From assembly GCA_035610835.1 (NCBI GenBank), contig CM069452.1, positions 11,875,753 through 11,939,752 of the forward strand: DNA of 64,000 nucleotides, written 5' to 3'. Below, piece after piece: positions 1 to 12,974 of the stretch. Position 1 is the first letter of the stretch; every line of letters begins with the position of its first letter. Source of the DNA: Ophiura sarsii. Taxonomy: Eukaryota > Echinodermata > Ophiuroidea > Amphilepidida > Ophiuridae. Under the pieces are notes generated by a model, which saw only the letters and a program-made list of their open reading frames with translations, ran no database searches and was not told where the DNA came from. The translations under genes were made by a program, and so were the position numbers.

Positions 1-2350
1 GTGGAATAACATGCTGCATTGGTGTGCCAATTTAGTTTAAGTCATTTTGAAAGTATCGATCAATTGTGGTCAACTTCTTTTTGACTCACACTGTAGAATA
101 TAAAACTAATAATAATAACGCCTCAACATCACTTCTATACAGTTTTGCACATGCTTTGCAATATCAAGTCACTTCATGTAGGCGATTTAAAAGTATCTTA
201 ATTTTTACGGTGCCCGTTTTTTACCGTTATCAACATGTATACGCATTATAACAAAAGCTAGACGCTCGTGACTTGGCATCCCCATACTGGCGCAAAAATT
301 CAAGCTCGATAACTAACCAACAGTGCTAAAAAACCAACCCGACTCAAATTGGTGCCCTCGGCCCCCCCCCCCCCCCCCCCCCCACCTCATTCCCCGTCAC
401 CCACTGCATTTACAAAAATAAAAAAATCACTTCCCCCTTTAAGCCCGGTAGTTTGAGCTGTGCTTCCTCAAAATCGTCAGGTGGGCACTCTGCCTCCACC
501 CCACCCACACACCCCACCCCAGGGAGATACGCTACTGAGTGTAATCATAATTGCATGAGGTTAAATGCTCAGGCTCACAAAACTTGTCTTATTTTACTTA
601 TTGTTTAGGTGATTTCTTTCAGTTGCCAGAAAAAGAGGTAAATTACATACGCTTTATAAGAAACAATTTTGACATGGCTGTTACAAACAATGCATGTGTT
701 TTATTCATCCCCATAGTAAAGTAAAGTATATTTACATTAAAGCAGTGCGCCTCGTTAAAGCAAAATGCTATATTATTAGAACATTTATAGATATGAAATG
801 TATTCAAGTTATTTACCCGGTTTACCAAATTTAACCAAGATGTTAATACCCGTGATTATAAACCATTAGATGAAAGAAATATATCGAAATTTGCATTAAC
901 AAAGCTTCAACTATTCCTTATTTTCACCACCATATGTCTGCTATTTACGCCACATATTTTTGCACTCTCTCCCCGTCTTAAGAGTTCCGAATTGTTTATT
1001 TTTCGACATTCTCACACTCGGATCTTTATAACAATACTATAAAATACATCAGAACATTACAGGTTGTGCTATTTTATTTAAATTTTATAACTTGTGATGT
1101 CCAGGTATTAACTGTGCTTTTTATAGAGCGCTATATAAGTGCCTATTATAATAATAATAATAATAATAATATAATAATTGCTCTAGCCAACACTTCATTG
1201 AATTCCTGTATCGGTAGAGTAGGGTGTGTGAAAGCGGATTGTCAAGTCAACCTGTTTTTGGCAATGTGGAATACGCCTGTAAACGGGTTGTATTAGTCAA
1301 TAGAAATATTTTGCGTTACCAGTTGTATCACCTGAAGAATATTGGTATCTCCTGTGACGTGGTTGGAACCGGTTTGGATGTAGGAGTTCACAATGCAGAA
1401 GAAGTGAAGGACATCTGTATAGGTGCATTTTGACAAATTAGGTTTGTGAATGTGAGCGTCAATCTGCTTTTGATTTACATATGAACATATAGCTCTATTA
1501 TACATGTATTGTGTTTCTTACAAATTGACTTAAATGCTTGCAGCATTGTTTAGATTATACATATGGCAGCTACTGGACTTTTAAAGTACTGCGCGGGTTT
1601 TAGTTTAGATATGATACGACATTTACAGATGCTGTAACTTTTTCGCCTTTGGTACACTTTTTTAAATCACATGTAACCAAATTTACTATACACACGTTTT
1701 GCTCGAGTCTGGTCCCTTCAGGACCCAAGCGTGTGTCCGTACGGATCGACCGTGTAAAAACAAACGAACAAACAGCGTCTGATTTGGTTAATAAAGTCAT
1801 ATATCTGCATCATAAAATAACAATATTATAGTTATTGTCGCTCCATGCTGGTGAGAAAAATAGAAGTTAAGGGTAATACTCCATGTGGGTAAACTTTCGA
1901 TTCGATGAAGATAATTGCTATTCCATGGCGTTTTAATACGTCAATCAACTGCTAAATTGAATGTGATTAACATGATGAATTAAAAAGGAAACGGTACATG
2001 AATTTCTGTGTCGTTGTTTGTGTAGGCTTATATTTCTTTCGCAATTATCGGAGGACATACTGTACAGTGAGCAATGTGGAAGTCCAAATTTGTGTACAAA
2101 GATCCCAAAGGCCAGACGTAAGCAATAGCCTTACCATGGTGACACTCAAACAAACATTTACTAAAGTGCAACTTACCATAAATGTTTCCAATTTTTTACT
2201 AAATTCACTTAAATGACAATAACAGCACCACTTTACCTCCGATAAAGTCAAGTTATAGAAGTCTTACCGTAAATATTTATAAGAATCATTTGGTAAAATA
2301 ACATCATCTGCGAATTATTTGTATCTAGATATGTGTGAACCCTGGTAACC
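1..2350. other. No recognisable gene; simple repeats only
   Basis: AT-rich non-coding sequence. I see a poly-C run at about 361-383 in a C-rich stretch and an (AAT)n run at about 1145-1172. No open frame here shows a domain, splice structure or codon bias I recognise. Confidence 0.5.
361..383. repeat. Poly-C homopolymer
   Basis: Uninterrupted C tract of about 22 bases after 'ggccc'. It is one of many long C or G runs in the window and a likely place for length errors in the assembly. Confidence 0.9.
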
Positions 2351-2360
2351 TGGAAATAAT

Positions 2361-2730
2361 ATACAGGGTGACCCAAAAAAATGTTAACACTCCGGGCACA
2401 TAAGATATCTTAAAAGGACAGGAACACACGGGTCTAATCTTGATGTATTATGAAAGCTGAGTAAATAAGCTTTCATTTGCATTTTATTGCGTTCCAATTG
2501 GTTATTTAGAACGGGAGATATGCTTCAGCAAACATGAGGAAGCAAAATCGGCTTCCATGATGTACACATCTTTGTGTTTTGACTAGATGCTAATTAAATA
2601 TGCATAACATATGCAAATGAGCTTAAATAACAAAATAGTTGTAATAAAAATTTGCGTTGAGGCTTTGATGTCATGTGTCTTCAAACTTGAAAACGGGCAT
2701 TTATGGTAAGTTGCACTGTAGGATTTGTGG
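2361..2730. mobile_element. Possible mariner-type element, one end seen
   Basis: 'TACAGGGTGACCCAAAAAA' at about 2361 is the type of terminus seen on mariner-derived MITEs (TA target, CAGGGTG start). I could not find a matching inverted end downstream. A short inverted pair ('gtgcaacttaccataaatg' near 2167 and its complement near 2699) spans part of the same stretch. Confidence 0.3.
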
Positions 2731-2815
2731 ACATAGAATATTTCTAACCATAGACGGTTACCGTCTTATGTTCTAACCCAACATTTAAAAAAGAAATAAA
2801 TCAGTTGAAAACGTG

Positions 2816-2890
2816 GTCCTTGTGGGAATCGAACCATGGACCTCTGCATTGTAAAGCGTGTAAGTCAACCACTAGACTAGCGAGGGGTGA
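2816..2890 (-). repeat. tRNA-like sequence (SINE head or tRNA pseudogene)
   Basis: Read on the minus strand it has an A-box-like 'TAGTCTAGTGGTTGA' and a B-box-like 'GGTTCGATTCC' at tRNA spacing. The acceptor-stem halves do not pair convincingly, so I treat it as tRNA-derived and not as a working tRNA. Confidence 0.45.
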
Positions 2891-3132
2891 ACTGGCCAAG
2901 ACATAAGGCTCTTATTATTACGGAATAAAGCTATACTACTGTTATGATCAGTACATACAATAGTATTAATATAGCTGCGACACAGTCAATAGTTAGGTCA
3001 CCCAAACCCTATATGAAAGCTATGAAGATTGTTAAACGGGGTCAGTCGTCACAAACATGCACATACACAATAGTCAAACGGCCTTGCTTTTGTCACTACA
3101 CTATGGCGGATTTCATTCCGTGGTATGAAGCT

Positions 3133-3525
3133 ATGAAGTTTGCGTGGTCTTCGCTATCTCCAAGCAGATAGAGCAATACGTACATGGACTTTTTTGTAGA
3201 CGAGGGTTCATTTCATTGATTTGGTGAGGTTTAGAATGAGTTAGGATTCCTGTAATTTCGAAGACCACATATTTTCAAAACGTGAATTTTCCAACATTTT
3301 TTACGACATTAATTTGGTCACAAAACGTGTTTAATACTATACATTTTACCGTTCTGCAGATGTTAATGACCCTCCTCTAAAATTCTACATGATTTTTAAC
3401 ACGTTTCTCAGTTTTTGAGATGCCCAAATAGACCATTTTCCGAAGCTATTTCTAGCAAATATTGCAGTCACTGAGACTCCATTGTTTTCTTGCGTATAAC
3501 AAATTCTGACATGCAGCGTGACCTC
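3133..3525. repeat. Dispersed repeat, copy 1
   Basis: About 390 bp, beginning 'atgaagtttgcgtggtcttc' and running past 'ctccattgttttcttgcg'. It is closely repeated in the same orientation at 26828-28473, where two later insertions split it. The intact copy here shows what the pre-insertion sequence looked like. Confidence 0.8.
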
Positions 3526-5110
3526 CTTGCTGGCTGCGACACACATGCTCGTCAACCTCGGGTTGGCAGTCATGTGGGTATTTCCATTACTGCATATAAA
3601 TATAATATCGATCTCGCTAAGGAGTGCAAATTTTCACAATGGAAGCAGAATAATTTTGTTCCTATGCACGACATATGAATTTTGGTTTCAGCATTGGTCT
3701 ATTGATGTTTTGAATGAAACGAAGTCTGGTGAAACTGTCAACATTTAAGAATTTGCAAAAATTAAGCTTAATCAAACCCATTGTTTTAATATATATGGTC
3801 GAGATGTTTGTATTTCTGTCTGGCGAAATGTGTTTATAACTATTTGCCCAAATCTGGCATCCGTACCTATTCTACATTTTATTTTATAACAGAAAATATA
3901 AATTCAGGTGTTGAACCTAAATTTATGCAAATTTCATGCAAATTAGATGGAAATACATAATAAGATGTACATACGCAAACCACTGCAGACTGTGATATGG
4001 AGGAAAAGGTTTTATATCAATTTGTGATCAAATTAGTTGGTAGTACTTCTATCAAGTTCAAAAGCGTGATCCTCCTTTCCTATTTGTGTTATGGCGAATC
4101 CCCAGCGGGTGTAATTTCCAAATAATTATATACAATACACACAGTTAGCGGGAATCGACTGATTGGCTATTGATGTCCACTTAATTCCTTCCTTCAATCT
4201 GTGCAGAATGTTTTGTTACTGCGATGTGTGACTTGAACCAGTGTGGTGTAAATAGAAATAGGTTTATGATCGAATCGCTATATATTTCCTATTCATCACA
4301 CCGTATTTGATGATTTGGTAAGTTGCGTCTTTTTTTTGTCGCTTTCCAGTGAGCGACTCCACATCGCTTCAACAAATTATACATGACCGTGACGTAATTA
4401 GATCACAATTTATCTATATACTAATTTTCGGAACATGGCTTTATTAGATAGTTCAATAAAATGTTACACTCGCGTCCCTCTTCAACTGAAAAAGCGTGGT
4501 AATTGCGCCTCTAATACACGAGCTAATTAGATAGTTCAATGCCCGTTTTTTACCGTTTTCAGACATGCGCAGAAAGGATCACATGTGAAAATCCGAAATG
4601 TTGAATTTCTTTTACTCGGGTAGCTACTGTTCGGACACAAATTGTGGTTTTCGGAGTGAGTGATGACATATGGTCTGCACCCAAAATATTTTCTTTAGGG
4701 ATATAGCTACATTTCTGTATATGCGGCTGTTTGTTATTCTTTAAGATCGCATAGTAACAAGCATTTATACGGGACTATACGTCCGACAAATACAAATATT
4801 TCACGAAATTTTCTAAATGTAAACAACAAACTCTTACACAGATCTTAAAGTGACCTTTCACATTGGTTATATAGGCGAACGCGACGTTTGATACCGATAA
4901 AGAAACTGGCGGTACCATGCCAACCGTTGTTGTTGCTGCGGGTTCGCGTTTAACATGTCGCACGCAATACGGCGCACACGTAATGAGGCAGAAAAATTGT
5001 GTACGCGTTTTTTTACGGGGCAGGATGAAAGCAGGTAGTCCGTTGCTCCGCTGTGCATACCGTACATACAAGAGAACGGGAGCAAGACACAAACAAAAAC
5101 ATAAAGCCAA
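3526..5110. other. No recognisable gene
   Basis: Non-coding by eye. Open frames on both strands near 4775-5132 overlap each other and show no domain I know. Confidence 0.4.
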
Positions 5111-5224
5111 GGTTATAAGACCTTTATTTTAATAAAGAAACGGGGAGCAAGGTGCAAACCGTATCCAGGATAACATGTATTAATTAAAGTGACATGAAGT
5201 GGCTGAAGGAAAATACATTTGATG

Positions 5225-5372
5225 GAATTACTCATGCAGTTGTAACCCCATTTGATGAAGTCACCCTTGCAAGTCACCACATTTGATGAAGGAGTTACCC
5301 ATACAGGTAACCCCATTTGATAGGAGGAGTCACCCATGCAGGTAACTCCATTTGATGCAGTCAACCATGCTT
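5225..5372. repeat. Minisatellite, unit about 35 bp
   Basis: Four to five imperfect tandem units around 'catttgatgaagtcaccc' and 'gcaggtaaccc', each with the 'catttgat' core. It makes spurious open frames but does not look coding. Confidence 0.8.
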
Positions 5373-5525
5373 TCGGTATTATAAATATGGATGATTAATG
5401 AATGTAAACATAATGATTAATTGAGCAGTTATCACCTAAAATTAGTTATGTGTAAATTTTGCCGATACCGCCGCGCAAGGCATGGCTGGTCAGGAAGCTT
5501 TGGGCTGGTGGATAAAGGTCGGCAC

Positions 5526-5556
5526 CCCCCCCCCCCCCCCCCCCCCGCCCCCACCC
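5526..5556. repeat. Poly-C tract
   Basis: About 26 consecutive C bases, then 'gcccccaccc'. Low complexity; it produces proline runs in spurious open frames. Confidence 0.9.
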
Positions 5557-5739
5557 ATTTCATTTTCTTCGTGCGACTTATACAGCGGTGCGGCTTATAC
5601 TTTATTAATTTAATAATAAGGTGCTGCGGCTTATACGCCGTGAGGCTTATATATATAGCACGGAAATTACGGGAGTTTCTCATCATACCCTATAGGCCTA
5701 AGCACCCCCCTCCTCCCCGCACTTTCCTTTACTTATAAT

Positions 5740-8080
5740 ATGGATACAGTAAGGCCACGTGGGGTATCTGGATGAACGGAACGTGCGGTATTGCCCCATC
5801 ATACCCTAATAGGCCTAAAGCCACTATGCAAGCGCACTTCCCTTACTTGATAATCTGGATATAGTAAGGGCACATTAAATGGTATCTGGATAAACGGAGC
5901 GTGTGGTATATAATTATGGTCAGGCCTTATTTAGAACACAACAAACATGACATGCAAAGGGATAGCCTACGTTTAAGCCCTACATGCCTATTGGAGGACT
6001 AATGTATTTAATGTAAATTGGCCCGAAAAAAACGGGGTTGGCACACATAGTGCTCAAATACAATCATGGAATGGTACAAGTGATCCGCCGACCATAAATA
6101 TGATAAAACTAAATAACCGACTATAGAACTAGAACCCACTAAACGCTCAGAACGCAGGCCTACTGAATAACCTGGATACAGTATGTGCACATGGGCAGTG
6201 GCGGCACCACCATCAACAGTGGGGGACAATAACACAATCTGGAAGGGGCCAAGACAAAACACTTGGGTGGAAAATTTAAGCCTTTTGGCTTTTATTGTAA
6301 ACTTTCCTGAAATAAGATTAATTTGTTCTAAATCAGACATTTTGGACCAATTTAAAGCTAATTTTAAGTAACTTCAAATTTTGACATTAAAATTGAACTT
6401 TTTTAAAATTATTATTTGGGGTACAAAATGTGTAGGGACTTAAAGTGTGGGAGAGGTCACGACTGGTGGCATCCCCCCCCCCCCCCCCCACCCCCTCGGG
6501 GCATACCCCTACCCGGTAGCGATTATCTTTTCGTTAATGAGTTTAACCAAAATCAGTTCATTTGTTTAAAAATGTTAAAAAAATAATTTTATTCAGTGAA
6601 TTTTGCTTTATTTCGTATTAAAACGGAATAAATAAATTTGGTTAAACTCATGTACGAAAAAAATAATCGCCACCCGGTAGTGCCGCCACTGCACGTGGGG
6701 TAGGTCTACCTAAGGTCACATGGGGTACCCACCCAGATGTGGCCTATAATTATATTAAGGCAATCCAGATACTCTTAATATTCTAAAGTATTCTTATTAA
6801 TCCACGTAGGCCCGAATAACCGCATAAAAAGTTATCACGGATGCCCTTAATATTCGATTCAAGATATACCAAATAGTCCAGGGAGGTCCTATATTGGATC
6901 ACTTAAGGACACATGGAGTATCTTGGTTATTAAAGTATATGGGGGAGTACATGAATAATCAAGGGCACCATGTGTTATAAATGGCGTACTTGGATTTCTT
7001 AAGGGCATACAGTATATATGGATTAAGGGCACTGTGGCACCAAAGTCAGTATTAAGGGCACAGGGTACATGTAGTATCAACGACATACTCTTGCTGTTTT
7101 ACAATACCCTCATCCTACGTTTTGATATGACTAACCACCCGCTATAATAGCTTCGGCACTTATACCTGCGCTTTCCTTTATAAATTGGATAATAGTACAG
7201 GCACATTGGTATGGATATAACGCCGGCACGTGCAGTACCTGGGTTATTAAGTCCACCTGTGAGGGGTTGGGTCTAGCAGACGTGGAGTACTTGGATTAGG
7301 AACATGTATTATTTAAGAAAGAGCACATTGGGCCTATAAGCTCATGGTGTATTAAGGGCACCATGTCACTTACATTATATTAAGGGCACCTTAGGTACCT
7401 GCATTATTTAAGGACATGTTCTTGATATTTATATAAACATTTATAACGCTTTGAAATTACTCACCTCTGTCTATTTTGATATGACTAACTGCCCGCTATC
7501 TTCGGCACCCGCGTTTAACTTACTTGAATATGATCAAGTAAGGGCACAAGGGTATAATCTCGATATAACGGCACATACAGTACCTAGATCATGTGATACC
7601 CGAAACAATATTAAGGGCACCTGTGGTAACTGGAGTAGGGGTACTCTCTAAATACAAAACGAGTGGAAAGAGTGGAAATTCACTCGAAAAGGAGTGAAGG
7701 GAGTGAAACACAGGACAACCCGTTTTAGAGTGGAAAATGTCCACTCAATAAAGTGGAACATTGTCATATAAAATCCCCTTTTACTCCTTTTAGAGTGTTT
7801 TTCCACTCAAAAACGTGTTGTCCTGCGTTTAACTCCTTGAAAAAGTGGAAAACCACTCTTTTACATTTAGAGAGTAGGGATTAGGCCTATGGGGTACTTG
7901 CATTTCAGGTCACATGGGAGGCCTACATCCTGAGGTACCTGGGTATCTGGATATTAAAATCACAAAGGGTAGATACATGTAATAGGCCTACCTGGATTAA
8001 GGCACATCACATATACCCGGATTATCAAATGCACCTGCGATATTCAGATTTATTGAGGGCCCGTCTGAATTATGTAAAGG
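5740..8080. repeat. Degenerate AAGGGCAC satellite-like region
   Basis: The phrase 'taagggcac' or 'aaggacac', followed by 'gggtatctgg' or 'gtacctg' and 'attatt', recurs many times at irregular spacing, for example near 5867, 6901, 7005, 7046, 7352, 7383, 7536 and 7613. It looks like an old, diverged tandem array. A poly-C run (6474-6489) and a palindromic MITE (7643-7875) interrupt it. Confidence 0.55.
7643..7875. mobile_element. Palindromic MITE, ACTCTCTAAAT family, copy 1
   Basis: Terminal inverted repeat (TIR) 'ACTCTCTAAAT' at the left and 'ATTTAGAGAGT' at the right. The interior is full of 'gagtgg' and 'ccactc' words that let the whole 233 bp fold on itself. If the ends are trimmed to CTCTCT/AGAGAG, it is flanked by TA on both sides. 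A related copy lies at 34366-34641. Confidence 0.7.
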
Positions 8081-8140
8081 ACATGTTATTGATATTGTAC
8101 CAAATTTTCTTACGCTTTGTTTACTAATCGCCCCGTTATC

Positions 8141-8178
8141 TTCTAGCGGGTTCCGCGCGAAGCGCGGATGCCCGCTAG
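8141..8178. mobile_element. Helitron-like 3' end (hairpin plus CTAG)
   Basis: A GC-rich hairpin, 'tccgcgcgaagcgcgga', is followed seven bases later by CTAG and then a T. That is the signature of a Helitron 3' terminus inserted between A and T. The flanks also pair (tagcggg with cccgcta). A near-identical structure sits at 38956-38998. The 5' end was not located. Confidence 0.55.
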
Positions 8179-8179
8179 T

Positions 8180-10856
8180 ATTTATAAATGTCTCTATTAG
8201 CAAACATGTTGAGGTCGGACGTATGGAACTATCTCCTGAGCCGGCAAGTATATTGGTGTATGATATGGATGTTGTGTGTTTACGAAATAAAGCTAAAAGG
8301 CCTGGTGAAAATATCAGTCGCGCCAAGGGAAGGTTATCATAATGTCAACCCGAGGACTGATGGGAAACCAGTCGCACTCGGGGGAAATTGTCATGTCAAC
8401 CCAAGGACTGGATAACCAGTTCCTTCTGAGGAACAATATCCCGACTCAAGATACTCACGTCTAACGTGAACCAAAGACCTGGAGATTAAGCCAGTAACCT
8501 CTGGGAAGAAGCAGTCACCTACCCTCCGACGAAATTGTCGGGCACCGATTGAAAAACAATCAGTCAACCTGGAGCCGATTATACTCTATTTGGCTTCTTC
8601 TGGAAAGCGACGTAACTGAAACGGCGCGGCTTATACGTACGCGTATATCTTCCGTCTTTCAACGCCCTTGTGATGCCAGCGTGATGGCTTGTCAACAAAC
8701 TTGGATTGTCGATCGATAATCCAGGTTTTTCGAATTATTTTAAAAATCTTGGTTTTTTTATTTGATAATCCAGGTTTTTCACTTTGAAAATCCAAGATGT
8801 TCGACTTATATCGACACCGGTGTTAAAATCTGTTTTTACTTGATGCTAATTAAACATGCAAATACGCAAATTTATTAATTTACGAAATCGTCCTAGTTAA
8901 TAGTTGCGTTTTAAAAGCTTAATATTACGTGTCATCATATCACCCAATTTACAGTCTGCAAATTTAATGGCGCCATCTTGAATTTAAAAGGTAATTTCCT
9001 TATCATTGTCCTTGTTTTTTCTTGAGAGTATTATAGCAGTGAATTATTTAGATTCCCTCGTTTCACAAATCGTCATTTCAATTAATTACATTTACTCACT
9101 TCGTAGTTGCAGTACAGGGAAAATCCCTCAGTTACGACTCCTTCCTAAACTTCCGACCGAATTTAACTAATTTCAGGAAAACAAGGTTTAATTTCAGAAA
9201 AAAAATCCAGTTCTACCGTGTTTACTATGACTGATCCCTTTCGCTGATTGCACTCTCCTGTTATTTTCAATGAGATCCGTAGCGAATACACGGGACTATT
9301 ATTTTGACAGAGTAGGCATCGGCCATTATGAGGACTCTTATTGGCTACTTGGTGGAATGAAATTATCAGTCATTAATCGCAACAGCTACCTGCGAAACGA
9401 TCATGTTATAGGACCCTGGATTTGCGGCGGTTACTTTGAAAATCGATTTTAAAAAAAAGAAGAAATTAATGACTTCCGAAACAGGTGAGAACGATTTCAC
9501 CCATATTAAAAATAATGTTCAATAATATAACACCAATACTAATCATTGACGAATCCACACTAAACTTTCTTGATTTGTCTGGATATTTATTTTCTGTATA
9601 AGATTCCCGGTTAACAATTTCCTAGTTTATTAGTTGATATTCACACACTCTTAGTAGCGTCGAGCCAATCAGAAAGCAAGAAAGAAATACGCAGAGTGCA
9701 TTGAAAGTGTCTAATGCATTCCGCACATGTGCGCCGTTCAATGCTCGCACCGCGCGCTTTGTTTTGTTTCTTTGTCAAGCATCACGGGTTCGCCGATTTT
9801 CACTGCGGGTGTTAGCAAACTTGGTTACATGTGTTTCTTTGTTTTTACATAGATCAAAATTATGCTCAAATTGTAAATTTTGAATTGTATAGTGTCGTGT
9901 ATGAATTAGGTCAATACACTATGCTTTGTTTCTCAAAATATTAGAAAAATCAATGCACATGCGCAAACGTTGATATGCTCAGGATAGCACCCCTACGGGG
10001 TCGCACCATTATTCACACATCAACATCAGTGCGCGTGCATTGAGTTGTCTCATTTCTCTCGAAACAACACATACACATTTATTAACTTATAAGCCTAAAT
10101 ATTCATAACAACAACCTGTCATAGGTTTAAACATTGTTTTATACAAATGGAGTATTAATACATGTATGTACTTCAATTGATCTTACTAGCCTTGAACCAT
10201 AAGTTGTACTTGAACAATGACGCCTTATAGATATCCTGGTCTGGTGCGATATCATAAGTCCTGTTACCGAGTAACAGATTTTTCACCGAAATGTATGCTG
10301 AATCAGCTCAGGTATCAAGATTAAAATCATTAAAAAGTGTCCAAATACAAATTGATAACATGGCTTAACAAAAAAATAAGTAGATATATAAAAGTCGGTC
10401 GATTGCCTTTATGTGATATTGATCAGGAAAGTTCATCTCAAAATTAGCTTTACAATGATAGTTTGCATACATTGCATGTCCATTGTGCTAGTTACCTGTG
10501 TAGTTCAAATCCTATAGGTGCGTTAAAAATTCCTTTGGTGTATTTGATAGTATTTCAAACGTCTTACTTAGGATTCTTCTGCCAACGTATAGAGAGTGAC
10601 CAACTGAGAGATAAATCACGGACATGTAGCATGTTACTTTAGATTGGGAACAGGCTAGTGGGTTGTGATCTAAAATTTAATTCCGACTTACTTTCCTTCA
10701 AAAGTCTTCTCATCATGATTTTCATGTAAGTGAAAATATATAATAACAGATCTGCGTATTGAATGTATAACTGTCGTATGTTTTGAAATCTCATAATATT
10801 ACCGATTATGTCATTACAAATTGTATAATATCTTTGTACAGTCAGTCGGTGTAGAG
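8180..10856. other. No recognisable gene
   Basis: AT-rich sequence without a domain-bearing frame or a clear transposon boundary. The left part of this stretch lies just downstream of the minus-strand GPCR exon; a TTTATT (AATAAA on the minus strand) at about 10078 is a possible but distant polyadenylation signal. Confidence 0.4.
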
Positions 10857-11697
10857 TTAGTGTTGGCTTATGATATCAGCTTCATTTGTATCATCATTTA
10901 TTTGGCAATCCTCATAATTGGTTTCATCTTGATCTTCATCAGGGACGTCATCGTATGTATCTCTTAGGTCGGATGGTTGCATCGCGATCGCGTCATTGGA
11001 TTTTCTCGTTGTATCTGTTCCACAATCTTCATACACCGCGCCGTTTATTGAACAATCTTCATAAACATTTTCATTTTGGTCTTGTATTGCCGCATCAATA
11101 TCTGTTTCGTAATAAGCGCATCCTGTCGTTGCGTCATCCTCTTTATAATCTTCGTAGATACCTTGATCATAGTGACCCAATGAAGTATCCTCAATGCCAT
11201 CATCATTGCAATTACTTTTTTTGTTGGACGCACAAGTTACCATGCTTAGGTTATGCTGAGGATGTTTGAGTTCAGTCGAGTTTCTCTTCTTTGCAGACAA
11301 ACTTGAACCGTTGGTGTTAAATGAATAAAGTCCGCTGCAAAGACTTGTCGCAACACTTTTCCGCACATCATCTTGCCGCACACAGAAGAGAATAAACACC
11401 ATGAAACCTTGCAGGGAATTGCAGATGCAGAAGAGAAACTGAAAGACGCTTTTAGCTTCGTCAATTGCCAAGAACCCAAACACCCAACATAGACCCATCA
11501 GAACTGATACAGCGAAAGCATTCTGCATTCGTTGGGATATCTGTTGCAGCTTGGTCTTATCCGTGACGCTTCCACCAAGACGTGCCTTAAACAGACGACG
11601 CATTACCAATACAAATGTAGCCATGTTATGTAAGATCACAATGGCAACTGGTAAGATGAGTCCGTAGTAGAAAACATTACCCGGAGACAGGAAACAG
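10857..11697 (-). CDS. Adhesion-type GPCR, terminal exon (TM5-TM7 and cytoplasmic tail)
   Basis: On the minus strand a 3' splice site (…ttatcag at 11698) opens an exon in phase 2 that runs to a stop at 10857, about 280 residues. It starts CFLSPGNVFYYGLILPVAIV (extracellular loop 2 into TM5), then MATFVLVMRRLF. A TM6-like LMGLCWVFGFLAI and a TM7 with CNSLQGFMVFILFCV follow; NSLQGF is typical of family B2 (adhesion) receptors. The tail of about 150 residues is acidic and tyrosine-rich, with repeated YEDY/YEDC motifs. The exons for TM1-TM4, the GAIN domain and the ectodomain should lie at higher coordinates, but I found none between 11.7 and 26 kb. This may be a long-intron gene or an orphaned exon. 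The frame is open throughout and not obviously decayed. Family call by eye; ligand unknown. Confidence 0.85.
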
Positions 11698-11699
11698 CT

Positions 11700-12657
11700 G
11701 ATAATGCAAAAACGAACATTTTATATTATCTAGTTATATACTTCTAGAGCTCTGTCTATTGTCCATTATCCATTGTATAATAGATAATTCATTCTCTAGC
11801 AGTGCGTTCGTGCTTGATAATCGCTCTCGTGCTTACATACGTTAATTATCCTTATCATATCCATAGACAATACTTGAGGGGCTGTCATTTTCCTCGGTAG
11901 GGGAGATGGTCATACAATCAATACCATTATAATAGGGGTCAAATTCTTTTTACCCATTCTGGGGATGTTGTGAGATGGGTACAAAATCAATTTGAAATAA
12001 ATTTTAAGAATACTCAAGATATATAAGTATGTGAAGTTAAAAACATGGTTTATATTTCGCTCATCTTCAGATCATGTACGCTTACGTATATCCTTCTTTC
12101 CCAACATTCTTTTTACATAAGATCAGGGATTCTATTAATTGTGGGATAGAAAAGTTCTATACTGCGCATACGTAGATATAAGGTCACGTTTTTAATGCAA
12201 CAGCGCCACTTTATGCGGACACAAAAAATTAGGTCACGTCATCGAAATGCAAGGAATTTATAGACTTGCATCAAGTCCGTCAGACACTCTACAGACAATG
12301 ACGGTGTGGTGTGAATTGAGGAAATGAATTCAAATGCATCAATTTAAACAATGCAACGTGAAGTATCATATATTTCAGGCTTGTAAAAACCCTCCAGCAC
12401 GTATATTTTATCATAACTTTCAAAACCGCACATTTTGGGGGGAATTCTTTCAACAATTCCGTGAAAGCTGCACACGGCGCTGCGCCACCTACGATATGCG
12501 CACGCACACACACAGTTAAGTGGCTTCCGAAAGACTAACTTTGAATTGACATATGAACGATAAATATGAATTCAAAAGTCAATAACTTACTACTCATTTG
12601 CGTTGTAATTGTCTCTCTGTAGTCCAAATGTAAAGGCAACAAATATCGTCGGTAAAC
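11700..12657. other. Upstream intron or intergenic sequence, nothing recognised
   Basis: This lies 5' of the GPCR exon on its strand. I looked for the TM1-TM4 exon and saw no convincing one. Confidence 0.35.
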
Positions 12658-12974
12658 CTTTAAAGGGCAGGGGAAATGCAAATATAAGTAGCGTGATTTG
12701 AGTCAAGTCTACGAGGAGGGACAAGAAAGCATTCAATATTTGTGCTAGTTGATGATGACATCAATTGTGGAACTATTGATCGCTCAGTGAGTACTATGAA
12801 AAGAAAATTCCAGGTGACTGGTTTGAATCTATTCATGATACTCACTGATAATCAATATACCACAAATGATGTCATTTGTGGTGTGTTCATTTTTCTGGCC
12901 CTGTTTATTGTAATGGAATGTCCCACACAGACTTGGAGCAGGATTGTCATCCCTTTTCCCCTGCCCTTTAAAAG
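12658..12974. mobile_element. MITE with 18-19 bp terminal inverted repeats
   Basis: The left end 'CTTTAAAGGGCAGGGGAAA' is mirrored at the right by 'TTTCCCCTGCCCTTTAAAAG'. The element is about 317 bp with no coding capacity. Inner sequences 'gatgacatcaattgtgg' and 'ccacaaatgatgtcatttg' are also partly inverted. Confidence 0.6.

Noticed and set aside
10886..11269. Plus-strand frame over the GPCR exon
   Set aside because: Antisense shadow of the GPCR tail; the His/Leu-rich product is not a known protein.
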